Positions 17,501 through 24,685 are shown, numbered from the stretch's first letter. The stretch: 64,000 nt of DNA from Lentzea nigeriaca (GCF_016907955.1 NZ_JAFBCX010000003.1:620001-684000); one strand, 5' to 3'. Numbers and translations: made by a program. Notes: generated by a model from the letters alone, not told the origin.

Positions 17501-18075
17501 CCGGAAATGTGTTTTCGCGCCTCCGCGACCAGTGTGAGCTGGCCTTCCAGCACGACCCCGCGCGCCCCGCCCGCGACCGCCGCCGCGGCCGTGTCGGGCC
17601 CGATCGACCCGGCCAGCCAGACCGGCAGATCGGTCAGCGCGAGCACCTGCTGGAGCAACACGAACGCGGGCGAGCCACCCACCCGGCCGCCCGCCTCGGC
17701 ACCCTTGGCGATCAGTCCGGTGGCCCCGAACGCGATCGCTTCGACGGCCTCTGCGACCGAGGTGATCACGGCGAGCACGCGGCGTTCACCCAGCTCAGCC
17801 AGGTTCGGCGCATGCCGTGTCAGATCATTTTGGCGGAGATCGACTACGACAGCGTCAACAGCGTCCGGCAACGGCACGGCGAGTGGCCCGTGCAGCCGCA
17901 CCGCGAACGAGCCGGTGTGCCGCTTGACGACGCGTTCCAGATCACGGGCAGCACGCGGCCCGAGATCGAGCACGCCCAGTCCACCCGCTCGTTCAGCCGC
18001 GACCACGAGGGCCGGGTTCGGGGTGCCGAAGGGACTCAGGCACAGCACCCGTTCTCGATCCGACAGCATGTCCAC
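11530..18075 (-). CDS. PUFA-synthase-like megasynthase, NPD-NPD-KS-AT-ACP-ACP-KR
   Basis: A 2181-residue synthase. Residues about 8-250 and 262-560 are two nitronate monooxygenase-like flavin domains; the second has GSECGGHTGPR and FAGGIH, as in the PfaD enoyl reductase. KS: 617-1045 with Cys794, His929 and His967. AT: 1138-1430 with GHSYG and Ser1229. Two ACPs follow, with serines at 1598 and 1680 in SIDSIKR, the signature of PUFA-type carriers. KR: 1925-2135 with TGGARG, Ser2092, Tyr2105 and Asn2109. With the DH of the partner it can run a full reductive cycle on an acyl chain. The GTG at 18075 has GAGGA nine bases upstream; an ATG six bases later is less well placed. The product is unknown but likely a long lipid chain. 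Confidence 0.93.
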   Translation of the reverse strand: MDMLSDRERVLCLSPFGTPNPALVVAAERAGGLGVLDLGPRAARDLERVVKRHTGSFAVRLHGPLAVPLPDAVDAVVVDLRQNDLTRHAPNLAELGERRVLAVITSVAEAVEAIAFGATGLIAKGAEAGGRVGGSPAFVLLQQVLALTDLPVWLAGSIGPDTAAAAVAGGARGVVLEGQLTLVAEARKHISGEIVNVVRAMDGADTVVNDGVRVHVRQNTLEIGQEGAFAEFNRVSFGTVGGVVGAIRRAIRDNVALAGEHRSIRVGGPFCERVPGLRYPIAQGPMTRVSDQPAFAAAVAEGGALPFLALALTEGQAVRELLDDTAEKLGDRPWGVGLLGFAPPELRARQLEAVLAVRPKYAIVAGGTPAQARELEDAGIEAFLHVPSPALLRRFLDEGARKFVFEGSECGGHTGPRTSFTLWQQQIDVLRGREKDVTALFAGGIHDARSAAMISALTAPLAARGAAIGVLVGTAYLFTEEAVTHGAIQPVFQQVALECEDTALLETSPGHAVRCAQTSYVDTFEQKRAELAGLPKQESWEQLEQLNLGRLRLASRGLVRADGGLKEVGEDEQRREGMFMIGQVATLRSERTTIARLHEDIVSGVLPESGEDVVEREPLDIAIVGMAAIMPGARDVAEFWANILKGTDSVTEIPPDRWSPERYDSPFKWGGFIPRTAFDPLAYGIPPASLTSIEPAQLLALEVSARALKDAGYATRVFDRERASVIFGAEAGADLANAYTVRSALPALGIRGLDDHLPALTEDSFPGVLGNVISGRVANRLDLGGANYTVDAACASSLAALDVACKELVGGTSDMVLCGAVDLHNSAHDYQMFASVKALSAKGRCATFDSAADGIALGEGVACVVLKRLADAERDGDRVYAVIKGIGASSDGRSLGLTAPRPEGQQRALRRAYASAGLPVTSVGLVEAHGTGTVVGDRTELASLTEMFSGVEPGTCTIGSVKSQIGHTKCAAGLAGVIKAALAVHTGLRPGTLHVKQPNAFWDARTSPFAFGHRTWAAPVEQRVAGVSAFGFGGTNFHTVVAGYAGADEPRHGLTAWPAELFLIRGDDQAAAQREAARLRALVDERTPLRSLAAACGVGTIQAAFVVSDHESLRKALADVEVWRASDVVRLRGGERPKIAFLYPGQGSQRPGMLLDLVTAFPRLQEFVDARYERVMYPPTALTAEDVAKQRAEITDTRMAQPTLGIAGLMVTSLLDSVGVRPDLAGGHSYGELVALAAAGVFEPADLLALSAARAEAMLDAVGEDPGTMAAVSAPLADVEALLPADVVVANHNAPDQVVISGPTSAVGNAVEVLRDAGLSVKTIPVAAAFHSPLMAGARDRFAARLAAMSIGETAFPVWSNVTAAPHTDVREGLSAQLAGRVRFVDQIESMYAAGARIFVEAGPGGVLTSLVGKTLGDRPHQALRCDDHETFLRTLAELAVAGVEVDAAPLFEDRAEPATAVPQRPGWYVDGGLVRDANGDALPGGLRPATEFPTVDIISGRIGSGPGRDEIVEKFLDGMRDAVSAQRDVLLSYLGNAPVAPAPLPVVEHVKAPEPQAEPRQEDVATVVLRTISARTGYPVEMLQPGLDLEADLSIDSIKRTEIVGELAQSLGAPGSIDELAQLKTIDGIVGWFGAAPAPAPAGKDVRAVVLRTISTRTGYPVEMLQPGLDLEADLSIDSIKRAEIVGELAQELGATGSVDELAALKTIDGIVGWFGVGQVASASTTNSKAVVLADAPTTGRLVRLVPQVVPCEPAEPADLAGKTVLIVDDNGIGLELADLLERHTARPRIEPTFPDDLTGIDVVVRLGGRLPEAFSEVKACVTNGVSLLVVTTGGGTFGFDHTPDELPADIGLHGLIRTAALEYPDLVVRAVDVNTKESHRDIATALLTEIGPGPAVVGYHAGRRQVIEAVPAELGTAALDLDADSVVLLTGGARGITALAATALAERTGCHVELIGRTPITPEDHRLTHATTEPELVKALFELGETEDVPAKARKVLAEREVRRTMERLRAKASSVRYHECDVTDAQAVAKVVDDIKARFGRLDGVIHGAGVLDDKLIADKTQESFDRVWATKVNGAKAFQDGFLVLFGSVSGVFGNRGQADYSAANDALDRMARFWGVQRRVVAVDWGPWAGAGMAVGLAGEYARRGIPLIDPEQGVDALLNEIASGSDVQVVYRWEA
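12866..12914. repeat. In-frame palindromic repeat in the ACP-KR linker of the synthase
   Basis: Arms 12866-12883 and 12895-12912 (18 bases each, one mismatch) flank an 11-base loop. The repeat encodes part of the low-complexity linker after the second ACP (ASASTTNSKAVVLADAP), where an insertion is tolerated. Bases 12890-12914 recur exactly, inverted, at 27130-27154, which marks it as a dispersed element. Confidence 0.75.
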
Positions 18076-18180
18076 TGCGCTCGCTTCCTCACCGTGCAGG
18101 GGTGGGGAGAAAGGAATTCAGTTCGCTACCTACTGGCCAGTACGTTAGTGGGCTCACCGTACGCACAAACCACGGGTGCC
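18076..18180 (-). promoter_or_regulatory. Promoter region of the lipid operon with a perfect 12-base palindrome
   Basis: The leader of the seven-gene operon holds TACTGGCCAGTA at 18131-18142, a perfect palindrome flanked by near-symmetric CTAAC and GGTAG. It lies about 55 bases upstream of the GTG start and is a good candidate operator for a TetR- or GntR-type repressor. The ribosome site GAGGA is at about 18085-18089. No pathway regulator gene lies next to the operon. Confidence 0.45.
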
Positions 18181-18223
18181 GTCGAGAGGGGTGCTGAAAC
18201 TTTCTCATGTGCGTAACCTGACG

Positions 18224-18249
18224 AATGGCCCCGAATGGCGGGGGCCATT
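18224..18249. terminator. Hairpin between the APH-like gene and the lipid operon
   Basis: AATGGCCCC (18224-18232) and its exact reverse complement (18241-18249) form a nine-base-pair stem with an eight-base loop, about 150 bases beyond the phosphotransferase-like gene. There is no T-run, as is usual in actinomycetes. The rest of the 18076-18397 gap holds only the synthase promoter region. Confidence 0.45.
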
Positions 18250-18397
18250 ACGCCGGTTCGCGGATGGCGCGGCGTGCTATGGCATACGCGGCACGGGTTT
18301 GCCGGTCGAGCAGGCCTCCCCGTCGCACCGCCGATTCGGCCGCTCGAGGAGTGGATCACAAGTTCATCGAACGGAAACCTCCGGCAGTCCAGGCGTG

Positions 18398-19303
18398 TCA
18401 CCCGGCGCGTTCCGCCAGTAGCTGGTGCAGCGTGTGCCGGCAGATGTCCGCGAACACCGGGTTGGTGTCGCGGTAGTAGGGCAGGCCGAGCACCGCGAGG
18501 TGCAGCGCCCAGCCACGGGCACGCCTCCAGGTGGCGTCGTCGAAGCTCAGCTCACGCCGGAACGCGCGCCTCCCCGGCTCGTCGAAGAACAACCACGCGG
18601 GCATCAGGTCACCGGCGGGGTCGCCGACACCGGCACAGCCCCAGTCCACCACCCCGGTCAGCTCGCCGTCGGTGAACAGCAGGTTGCCCCCGTGCAGATC
18701 CGCGTGCAGCCAGCGGCCGGGGCCGTCCCAGCGCGGTGCGTCGAGCGCCTCCTGCCACAGGTCGACGAGCCTTTGATCACCACCGAGCTCGGCGATGCAC
18801 TCGCGCACCCGGTCGTCGCCCTTCTCCTGGTGTGCGTTGCCGCGGTGCGGAACCCACTGCTGCCCGTTCACCTCGATGCCCTGCAACGCGTGGATCAGCT
18901 CCGCCAGGCGGACCGGGGTGTCTTCTCGCACCGCGCCGACGGTCGCTGTGTCGCCGGGCAGCCAGCGCACGACCGTCCAGCGGCTCGGAAAGCCGGAGCC
19001 GGGTTCACCGAGGCCGACCGGTTCCGGCACGGCGATCGGGAGATGGCGGGTCAGCAGCCGCAGCACGGCCGTCTCGCGTTCGGCCTGACCGGTCGACCAG
19101 TCGCGATGCGGCAATCGGACGGCGAGCTCGTCGCCCAGCCGGTAGATCGCGTGGCTGGTGCCGCCGTGCCGGACGTGGGTTATCGGGAGGCCGTGCCACC
19201 GCGGGAACTGCGTGCGGATCAGTTCGTCCACAAGGGACACATTCGTCGCGACCTCGCCGTCGTGCATGCTCGCATGCAACACGGGCGCGACGGCCGGGAG
19301 CAA
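18398..19303 (-). CDS. Aminoglycoside phosphotransferase-family kinase
   Basis: A 301-residue protein of the APH/choline kinase fold. It has WLHADLHGGNLL (catalytic Asp with the metal-binding Asn) and GVVDWGCAGVGDP (second metal Asp), with a weak N-lobe GGTSHAIYRLGDELAVRLP. It starts with TTG at 19303, supported by GGAGGT eight bases before it; an ATG 36 bases inside has no ribosome site. It follows the winged-helix gene by 15 bases, so the two are probably co-transcribed. Relatives phosphorylate antibiotics or small hydroxylated metabolites. Resistance is possible but not shown. Confidence 0.85.
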   Translation of the reverse strand: MLPAVAPVLHASMHDGEVATNVSLVDELIRTQFPRWHGLPITHVRHGGTSHAIYRLGDELAVRLPHRDWSTGQAERETAVLRLLTRHLPIAVPEPVGLGEPGSGFPSRWTVVRWLPGDTATVGAVREDTPVRLAELIHALQGIEVNGQQWVPHRGNAHQEKGDDRVRECIAELGGDQRLVDLWQEALDAPRWDGPGRWLHADLHGGNLLFTDGELTGVVDWGCAGVGDPAGDLMPAWLFFDEPGRRAFRRELSFDDATWRRARGWALHLAVLGLPYYRDTNPVFADICRHTLHQLLAERAG

Positions 19304-19318
19304 CCGCTTTTACCTCCG

Positions 19319-19771
19319 TCACCCGGCCCGTCGATCAGCCAGCTGCACGATGTTCGGCGTCCGGTCGACCCGCACCCGGCCGCTCGGCGCGACGAGGTAG
19401 CCGACCCCGCGCACCGTCTGGATCACGTCCGCCGCGTCCCCGAGCTTCTGCCGCACCCGCCGGACGTGCACGTCGACTGTCCTGGCACCGCTGTAGTCGT
19501 CGTTGACTCCCCACACCGCCGCCAGGAGGTCACGACGGCGGTGCACCCGGTCGGGGTGCTCGCACAGGTGGAGCAGCAGCTCGAACTCCAGCCTGGTGAG
19601 CTCGACGGGCTCGTCTCTGAGCAGGACCTGCCTCGTGTCCGGCAGGATTCGCACGACAGCGTCCTCGACCACGGCTTCCGTGGCCTGTACCAGACCCACG
19701 TCCTTCAACGCGCCGAGCAGCCGCAGCGCGACTTCCTCGTCCTCGGTGTCGATGGTGATGCTGAACCGCAT
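19319..19771 (-). CDS. Winged-helix regulator of OmpR/PhoB type without receiver domain
   Basis: A 150-residue protein. Residues about 50-130 form an OmpR-type DNA-binding domain (VELTRLEFELLLHLCEHPDRV, then RTVDVHVRRVRQKLG and IQTVRGVGYLV). The N-terminal 45 residues are not a phosphorylatable receiver and may sense a ligand or make a dimer. The gene follows the binding-protein gene by 13 bases on the same strand, so it may regulate the transporter operon or itself. The signal is unknown. Confidence 0.82.
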   Translation of the reverse strand: MRFSITIDTEDEEVALRLLGALKDVGLVQATEAVVEDAVVRILPDTRQVLLRDEPVELTRLEFELLLHLCEHPDRVHRRRDLLAAVWGVNDDYSGARTVDVHVRRVRQKLGDAADVIQTVRGVGYLVAPSGRVRVDRTPNIVQLADRRAG

Positions 19772-19784
19772 GATGCTCCCTCGC

Positions 19785-20714
19785 TCAGGTCTTGGGGAGG
19801 CCCTGGGGGTTGATCTCCGACGTCGGCACGGCCTCGCCGGACAGGCCCCAGCGCCCCAGCACCTCCGCGTACTTGCCGTTGGCGATCAGCTGGTTCAACG
19901 CCTCCTGCACGGGACCGACGAGACCGTTGTCCTTCTTGGTGGTCACGGCGATCTTGCCCTGGACGGACGCGCCGCCCGAGAAGGTGCCGATCACCTCGGT
20001 CTGTCCCGAGGTCGCCGCGTGGTAGGCGGACGTGGGGTTCGGGCCGAGGTAGGCGTCGATGCGGCCGGACTGCAGCGCGAGGTAGTAGTCCGAGGAGTTC
20101 TGGTAGTACTTGATGTCCGTGGCCGGCAGCCCTGCGGCGACGTTCTTCGTGTTCCAGTCGACGAGGATCTTCTCCTGGTTGGTGCCGGAGCCGACGGCGA
20201 CGACCTTGCCCGCCACGTCCTTCGGTTCCCTCACCCGCCAGCTGCCGCCCTTCTTCGCCTCGAACGCCAGCGTGTCGAGCCGGTAGGTCGCGAAGTCGTA
20301 CTTCTCCTTGCGCGCCTCGGTGACCGTGATGTTCGACAGGCCCACGTCGTAGCTGCCGCTGTCCAGGCCGACGAACAGGTTCTCCCAGGACGCGACCTCC
20401 AGGCGGGGCTTGAGGCCGAGGACGTCGGCGACCAGCGTCGCGATGTCGGTCTCGACGCCGATCACGGTCTTGTCGTCGGTGGCGTAGAAACGCAGTGGTG
20501 GTGCTGTACCCGCGGATCCGCCGATGACGAGCTCGCCCTTCGTGCGGAACTTCTCCGGCACCTTCGAGGCGATCTTGTCGTCCTTCTGGGCCGTCACGCG
20601 GTTCTGGTTCGGACCGACGTTGACGTTGAGGCCGCCGGGGGCGGCGGGCTCGCTCTCCGCCGTTCCGCAGGCGGCGAGCAGCAGGGCGAGGGCGGCGAGA
20701 AGTGGTTTGCGCAC
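19785..20714 (-). CDS. ABC transporter substrate-binding lipoprotein, polar amino acid type
   Basis: A 309-residue family 3 binding protein. The signal peptide ends in a lipobox with Cys16, so the protein is anchored to the outer face of the membrane. The body has the typical GVETDIATLVADVLG, YDVGLSNITVTEARKEKYDF and GKVVAVGSGTNQEKIL stretches. It belongs to the permease and ATPase genes just upstream, in the order permease, ATPase, binding protein. A Cys-containing leader peptide and two sulfur-type monooxygenases point to cystine or another sulfur-containing amino acid derivative as the ligand. That is inference from context. Confidence 0.9.
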   Translation of the reverse strand: MRKPLLAALALLLAACGTAESEPAAPGGLNVNVGPNQNRVTAQKDDKIASKVPEKFRTKGELVIGGSAGTAPPLRFYATDDKTVIGVETDIATLVADVLGLKPRLEVASWENLFVGLDSGSYDVGLSNITVTEARKEKYDFATYRLDTLAFEAKKGGSWRVREPKDVAGKVVAVGSGTNQEKILVDWNTKNVAAGLPATDIKYYQNSSDYYLALQSGRIDAYLGPNPTSAYHAATSGQTEVIGTFSGGASVQGKIAVTTKKDNGLVGPVQEALNQLIANGKYAEVLGRWGLSGEAVPTSEINPQGLPKT

Positions 20715-20726
20715 AACGGACTCCTT

Positions 20727-21449
20727 CTAGAGAACCTTGGACAGGAACGCGCGGGTGCGTTCGTGGGCCGGGTGGTCGAGTACCTCGGCGGGCGTTCCCT
20801 GTTCGACGATCACGCCCTGGTCGATGAACACGATCCGGTCGGCGACCTCACGGGCGAAGCCGATCTCGTGGGTGACCACGATCATCGTCGTGCCGGTGCG
20901 GGCGAGGTCGCGCAGCACGTCCAGCACCTCGCCGACCAGTTCGGGGTCGAGGGCCGACGTCGGCTCGTCGAACAGCACGACTTTCGGCCGCGTGGCCAGG
21001 GCTCGCGCGATCGCGACGCGTTGCTGCTGACCGCCGGACAGCTGGCGTGGATAGGAGTCTTCCTTGTCCGCCAGGCCAACACGGGCCAGGAACTGCCGTG
21101 CGTCCGCGAGCGGCGCGACCTCCGCGATGTTCTCCAGCGCGGTCAGGTGCGGGAACAGGTTGAAGTTCTGGAACACGAACCCGATGTGCCTGCGCTGCTT
21201 GAGGATCTCGCGTTCCTTCAGCTCGTGCAGCTTGCCCTTGTGCTGCCGGTAGCCGACCAGGTCGCCGTCGATGCTGACGAACCCGCGGTCGACCTTCTCC
21301 AGGTGGTTGATGGTGCGCAGCAACGTCGACTTGCCGGAGCCCGACGGGCCGAGCACCACCACGACCTCACCCGCCGCGACGTCGAGCGACACGCCGCGCA
21401 ACACCTCGTTGGAGCCGAAGCTCTTGTGCACGCCCAGAACCTCGATCAC
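20727..21449 (-). CDS. ABC transporter ATP-binding protein, polar amino acid type
   Basis: A 240-residue ATPase with Walker [10 protein letters not shown], signature LSGGQQQR, Walker B VVLFDEP and the switch His in VVTHE. It is of the GlnQ/TcyN group. It starts with GTG at 21449, overlapping the permease stop as GTGA; a longer open frame upstream belongs to the antisense of the permease. It powers uptake by the neighbouring permease and binding protein. Confidence 0.92.
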   Translation of the reverse strand: MIEVLGVHKSFGSNEVLRGVSLDVAAGEVVVVLGPSGSGKSTLLRTINHLEKVDRGFVSIDGDLVGYRQHKGKLHELKEREILKQRRHIGFVFQNFNLFPHLTALENIAEVAPLADARQFLARVGLADKEDSYPRQLSGGQQQRVAIARALATRPKVVLFDEPTSALDPELVGEVLDVLRDLARTGTTMIVVTHEIGFAREVADRIVFIDQGVIVEQGTPAEVLDHPAHERTRAFLSKVL

Positions 21450-22327
21450 CGGCGGTCTCCTCGGGCGAAGTAGCGCTCGACGTAGTGCTGGCCGATCGAG
21501 AGCAGCGTGGTCAGGATGATGTACCAGACGGTGGCGACCATCAGCAGCGCCACGACCCGCGCGTTGCGACCGTAGATCACCTGCACCTGGTAGAACAGCT
21601 CGCCGATCGCCATCACGGACACCACGGACGTGCCCTTGAAGAGGCTGATCACCTCGTTCGCGGCGTTCGGCAGGATCGCCCGCATCGCCTGGGGCAGCAC
21701 GATTCTGCGGAACTGCCGGAACTTCGGGATGCCGAGCGCGGCGGCGGCTTCCAGCTGGCCGCGGTCGACGGAGATCACGCCGGAACGGACGATCTCCGCG
21801 GCGTACGCGGCCTGGTGCAGCGCGAGACCGAGCACGGCCGCGCCCATCGGGCTGATCAGCTCGACGGTCTCGAAGCTCACGAACTCGGGCCCGAACGGGA
21901 TGCCGAGGCTGAGCCGTTGGTACAGGTAGGAGATGTTGAACCAGAACAACAGCTGCACGATCAGCGGGATCGACCGGAACGCCCAGACGTAGGTCCAGCC
22001 GACGGCCTGCAGGAACGGGCTCTTCGAGAGCCTCAGGACGGCGACGACGATGCCCAGGGCGAACCCCAGCACCGTGCCGAGCACGGTCAGCAAGATGGTC
22101 GTGCCGACCGCGGTGAGGATCGACTGTGCCGTGAAGTAGCGGGCGAACGTCGGCCAGTCCCAGGCGGGGTTGGTGACCAGGCCGTGGACGAACTGCGCCG
22201 CGAGCACGAGCACCGCGGCGACGCCGACCCACCGCCACGGGTGGCGGGCGGCGACCACCGGCAACGAGGCCAGAACGACCGATCTGTCCTTTGTGGACAC
22301 AACTGTGAGGGTGCCGGAAGGCGGCAT
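21446..22327 (-). CDS. ABC transporter permease, polar amino acid type
   Basis: A 293-residue permease of the His/Glu/Gln/Arg family, with an N-terminal membrane segment followed by the permease core. The cytoplasmic EAA loop is visible as [21 protein letters not shown], which docks on the ATPase. AAGGA precedes the ATG by a few bases. It is the first full gene after the leader peptide and sets the order of the transport operon (permease, ATPase, binding protein). In Bacillus, similar sets (YxeMNO and Tcy systems) import cystine or S-succinylcysteine. Confidence 0.92.
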   Translation of the reverse strand: MPPSGTLTVVSTKDRSVVLASLPVVAARHPWRWVGVAAVLVLAAQFVHGLVTNPAWDWPTFARYFTAQSILTAVGTTILLTVLGTVLGFALGIVVAVLRLSKSPFLQAVGWTYVWAFRSIPLIVQLLFWFNISYLYQRLSLGIPFGPEFVSFETVELISPMGAAVLGLALHQAAYAAEIVRSGVISVDRGQLEAAAALGIPKFRQFRRIVLPQAMRAILPNAANEVISLFKGTSVVSVMAIGELFYQVQVIYGRNARVVALLMVATVWYIILTTLLSIGQHYVERYFARGDRR

Positions 22328-22373
22328 GGCGAGTCCTTGTCGGGCCAGGCGGAGAGGAAGGGGCTGAGAGAGG

Positions 22374-22454
22374 TCAGCCGCGACAGGCGGTGGTGGACAC
22401 GCGCCCGTGGTCGATGTGCCTGCGGGAGGACAGGAACAGGGCGAAGCCGTCCAT
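22374..22454 (-). CDS. Sulfur-type leader peptide before the transporter operon
   Basis: A 26-residue peptide with a strong AAGGGGGG ribosome site six bases before its ATG. It contains RRHIDHGRVSTTAC, matching the actinomycete leader peptides with a conserved RRH(I/V)D...RV...C ending that precede sulfate, cysteine and related uptake operons. It ends 46 bases before the permease ATG. Relatives are thought to attenuate expression when Cys-tRNA is plentiful, so this transporter is probably induced by cysteine or sulfur starvation. Confidence 0.75.
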   Translation of the reverse strand: MDGFALFLSSRRHIDHGRVSTTACRG

Positions 22455-22556
22455 TCCTGTCCCCCCTTCCCTGCGCTCCGATGAGAGCACTTGCAGAACG
22501 CGGCTCACGTTAGGGAGCACACGATTGCCCGGCAAGGACGTCCACGTGCTGAACAA

Positions 22557-23828
22557 CTATCGGATACCGAGGTGATCGCGCAGGGTCGGACCGGTGTAGT
22601 CGGTGCGGAACACGCCGCGTTCCTGCAGCAGCGGCACGACGGTGTCGGCGAACTCGTCGAGTCCGCCCGGCGTCACGTGCGGCACGAGGATGAACCCGTC
22701 CGCCGCGTCCTGCTGCACCAGGTCGTCGATCTGGGTGGCGACGCTGTCCGCCGACCCGACGAACGTCTGCCGGGCGCTGACGTCGATCACGAGGTCGCGG
22801 ATGGAGAGGTTCTTGGCCGCGGCCTTCTCGCGCCACTCCTTCACCGTGGCCGCCGGATCCTTGAACATCCGGACGCTGGCGCGTCCCTTCGCGATGGAGT
22901 TCTCACCGGTCAACGGCTCCACGTCGGGCAGCGGGCCGTCCGGGTCGTAGCCGCTGAGGTCGCGGTTCCACACCTGTTCCAGGAAACGGATCGCGGTCGC
23001 GCCGCTGACCTGCTGCCGCCGCACCTGCGCGGCTTTCTCCTGCGCGTCCGCGTCGGTGTCACCGAGGATGAACGTGGCGGCGGGCAGCACCTTGAGCTGC
23101 TCGGGTGTGCGGCCGTACTTCGCCAGCCTGCCCTTCACGTCGTGATAGAACTTCTGCCCCGCCTCCAGCGTCCCGTGCCGGGAGAAGATCGCGTCGGCCG
23201 TGGCGGCGGCGAACTCCCTGCCCTCGTGCGAGTCCCCCGCCTGCAGGATCACCGGGCGGCCCTGCGGAGACCGCGGCACGCCGAACCTGCCGCTGATGTC
23301 GAAGTGCTGGTCCTTGTGCTCGAACTCGCCGATGCCCGTGTCGAAGAGCTTCCACGCGGTGCGGAGGAACGACCCGGCCCGCGTGTAGCGGTCCTCCTGC
23401 GCGAGGAACCCGCCGCGCCGGAAGTTCTCGCCGGTGAAGGCGTCCCACGAGGTGACGACGTTCCACGCGGCCCGGCCGGCCGAGAGGTGGTCGAGCGAGG
23501 CGAACTGCCTGGCCACCTCGTAGGGTTCGTTGAACGTGGAGTTGATCGTGCCGGCGAGCCCGAGCCGGTCGGTCACGGCGGCGAGCGCGGCGAGCACCGT
23601 GAACGTGTCCGGCCTGCCGACGACGTCGAGGTCGTAGATCTGGCCGCCCTGCTCGCGCAGCCGCAACCCCTCCGCCAGGAAGAAGAAGTCGAACTTCGCC
23701 CGTTCCGCCGTCTGTGCCAAGTGGACGAACGAGTCGAACTCGATGTGGCTGCCCGCCTGCGGATCGCTCCACACCGTCGTGTTGTTCACGCCGGGGAAGT
23801 GCGCGGCGAGGTGGATCTGCTTGGTCAT
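22557..23828 (-). CDS. LLM-class FMN-dependent monooxygenase, NtaA/SnaA/DszA family
   Basis: A 423-residue luciferase-fold monooxygenase of the group with nitrilotriacetate monooxygenase, DszA and YxeK. Typical stretches are FFFLAEGLRLR, SAGRAAWNVVTSWD, RPVILQAGDSHEGREFAA and DGFILVPHVTPGGLDEF. Such enzymes use reduced flavin from a separate reductase to cleave C-N or C-S bonds. It lies 12 bases after a second, smaller monooxygenase and upstream of the leader-controlled transporter, so the set probably imports and then breaks down an organosulfur compound. A reductase gene is not seen nearby. Confidence 0.9.
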   Translation of the reverse strand: MTKQIHLAAHFPGVNNTTVWSDPQAGSHIEFDSFVHLAQTAERAKFDFFFLAEGLRLREQGGQIYDLDVVGRPDTFTVLAALAAVTDRLGLAGTINSTFNEPYEVARQFASLDHLSAGRAAWNVVTSWDAFTGENFRRGGFLAQEDRYTRAGSFLRTAWKLFDTGIGEFEHKDQHFDISGRFGVPRSPQGRPVILQAGDSHEGREFAAATADAIFSRHGTLEAGQKFYHDVKGRLAKYGRTPEQLKVLPAATFILGDTDADAQEKAAQVRRQQVSGATAIRFLEQVWNRDLSGYDPDGPLPDVEPLTGENSIAKGRASVRMFKDPAATVKEWREKAAAKNLSIRDLVIDVSARQTFVGSADSVATQIDDLVQQDAADGFILVPHVTPGGLDEFADTVVPLLQERGVFRTDYTGPTLRDHLGIR

Positions 23829-23839
23829 CTCGCGCTCCT

Positions 23840-24685
23840 TCAGGCGTACTGGTCAGCGGGCTTCGCGAGGCCGAGGCGCCCGCGCAGGGTGGGGTGCTCG
23901 TAGGCCGTGCGGAACAGGCCTTCGCGGCGCAGCTCGGGAACCAGGCCGCGGGTGATCTCGCGCAGATCCGCCACGTGGAAGCGGAACCCGGCGAAGCCCT
24001 GGTCCTGCCAGGTGATCAGCTGTTGCGGATCAGCTGTGCCGTCCACGTCTCGGAACACGAGCTTGTCGGACACCGACGGGTCGTCCGCGAACACGACGTC
24101 CGCGAATCCCGGTTCGGTGGCGGCGATCGGCGGGTGGCCCTGCGGTGGCCTTGGCGTGATCGACGGGCCGCGCACGTTGAACCAGCGCCCCTCGAAATCG
24201 ATGTAGTGCAGCTTCTCGCGGTCGATGAACCGGCCGGTGGCGACGTCGCGGATCTCGGCGTCGTCCTCCCAGCTGTCCCACAGCCTGCGCAGGACCTCCG
24301 CGTAGTCGGCGGCCTCCTCCCACAGGTCGGTGAAGTCGTCGCGGCGGCCGAAGTGCTTGGCGGCCAACGAATCCGTCGTGAGCTGGACGCCCGCGCGGCC
24401 CTTGCTCACGTAGTCGAGCGTCGCGATCGCCTTCGACAGGTGGAAAGGCTCGGTGTGCGTGACGACCGCTGTCGGCACCAGGCCGATGTGCGTGGTGAGC
24501 GGCGCGACGCGGGCGGCGGTCAGCACCGCGTCGAGGCCGGGCTCACCGGCCAGTGAGTCGTCGAACGTGACGAAGTCGAGCGTCGCCTCCTCGGCCTCGC
24601 GGACTTGTTCCACCCAGTGCTCGGCGCTGAAGGTTTCGTCGCCGGTCGCCTGCAAGGCGACGGCAAGGTGCAGTGGTGATCCCAC
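23840..24685 (-). CDS. LLM-class flavin-dependent oxidoreductase
   Basis: A 281-residue luciferase-like oxidoreductase, shorter than its neighbour. Typical stretches are FVTFDDSL, THIGLVPTAVVTHTEPFHLSKAIATLDYVSKGRAGVQLTT and GFAGFRFHVADL. The GTG at 24685 is chosen because GAGAGGGGGG stands just before it; the ATG 129 bases further out would reach the divergent MerR promoter. It is first in the monooxygenase pair and probably acts on the same substrate or a breakdown product. The exact substrate is unknown. Confidence 0.87.
   Translation of the reverse strand: MGSPLHLAVALQATGDETFSAEHWVEQVREAEEATLDFVTFDDSLAGEPGLDAVLTAARVAPLTTHIGLVPTAVVTHTEPFHLSKAIATLDYVSKGRAGVQLTTDSLAAKHFGRRDDFTDLWEEAADYAEVLRRLWDSWEDDAEIRDVATGRFIDREKLHYIDFEGRWFNVRGPSITPRPPQGHPPIAATEPGFADVVFADDPSVSDKLVFRDVDGTADPQQLITWQDQGFAGFRFHVADLREITRGLVPELRREGLFRTAYEHPTLRGRLGLAKPADQYA

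Noticed and set aside
3215..18075. Idea of an enediyne-type PKS operon
   Set aside because: Enediyne synthases join KS, AT, ACP, KR, DH and PPTase in one protein followed by a dedicated thioesterase. Here the domains are split, NPD domains are present and the enediyne cassette genes are missing.
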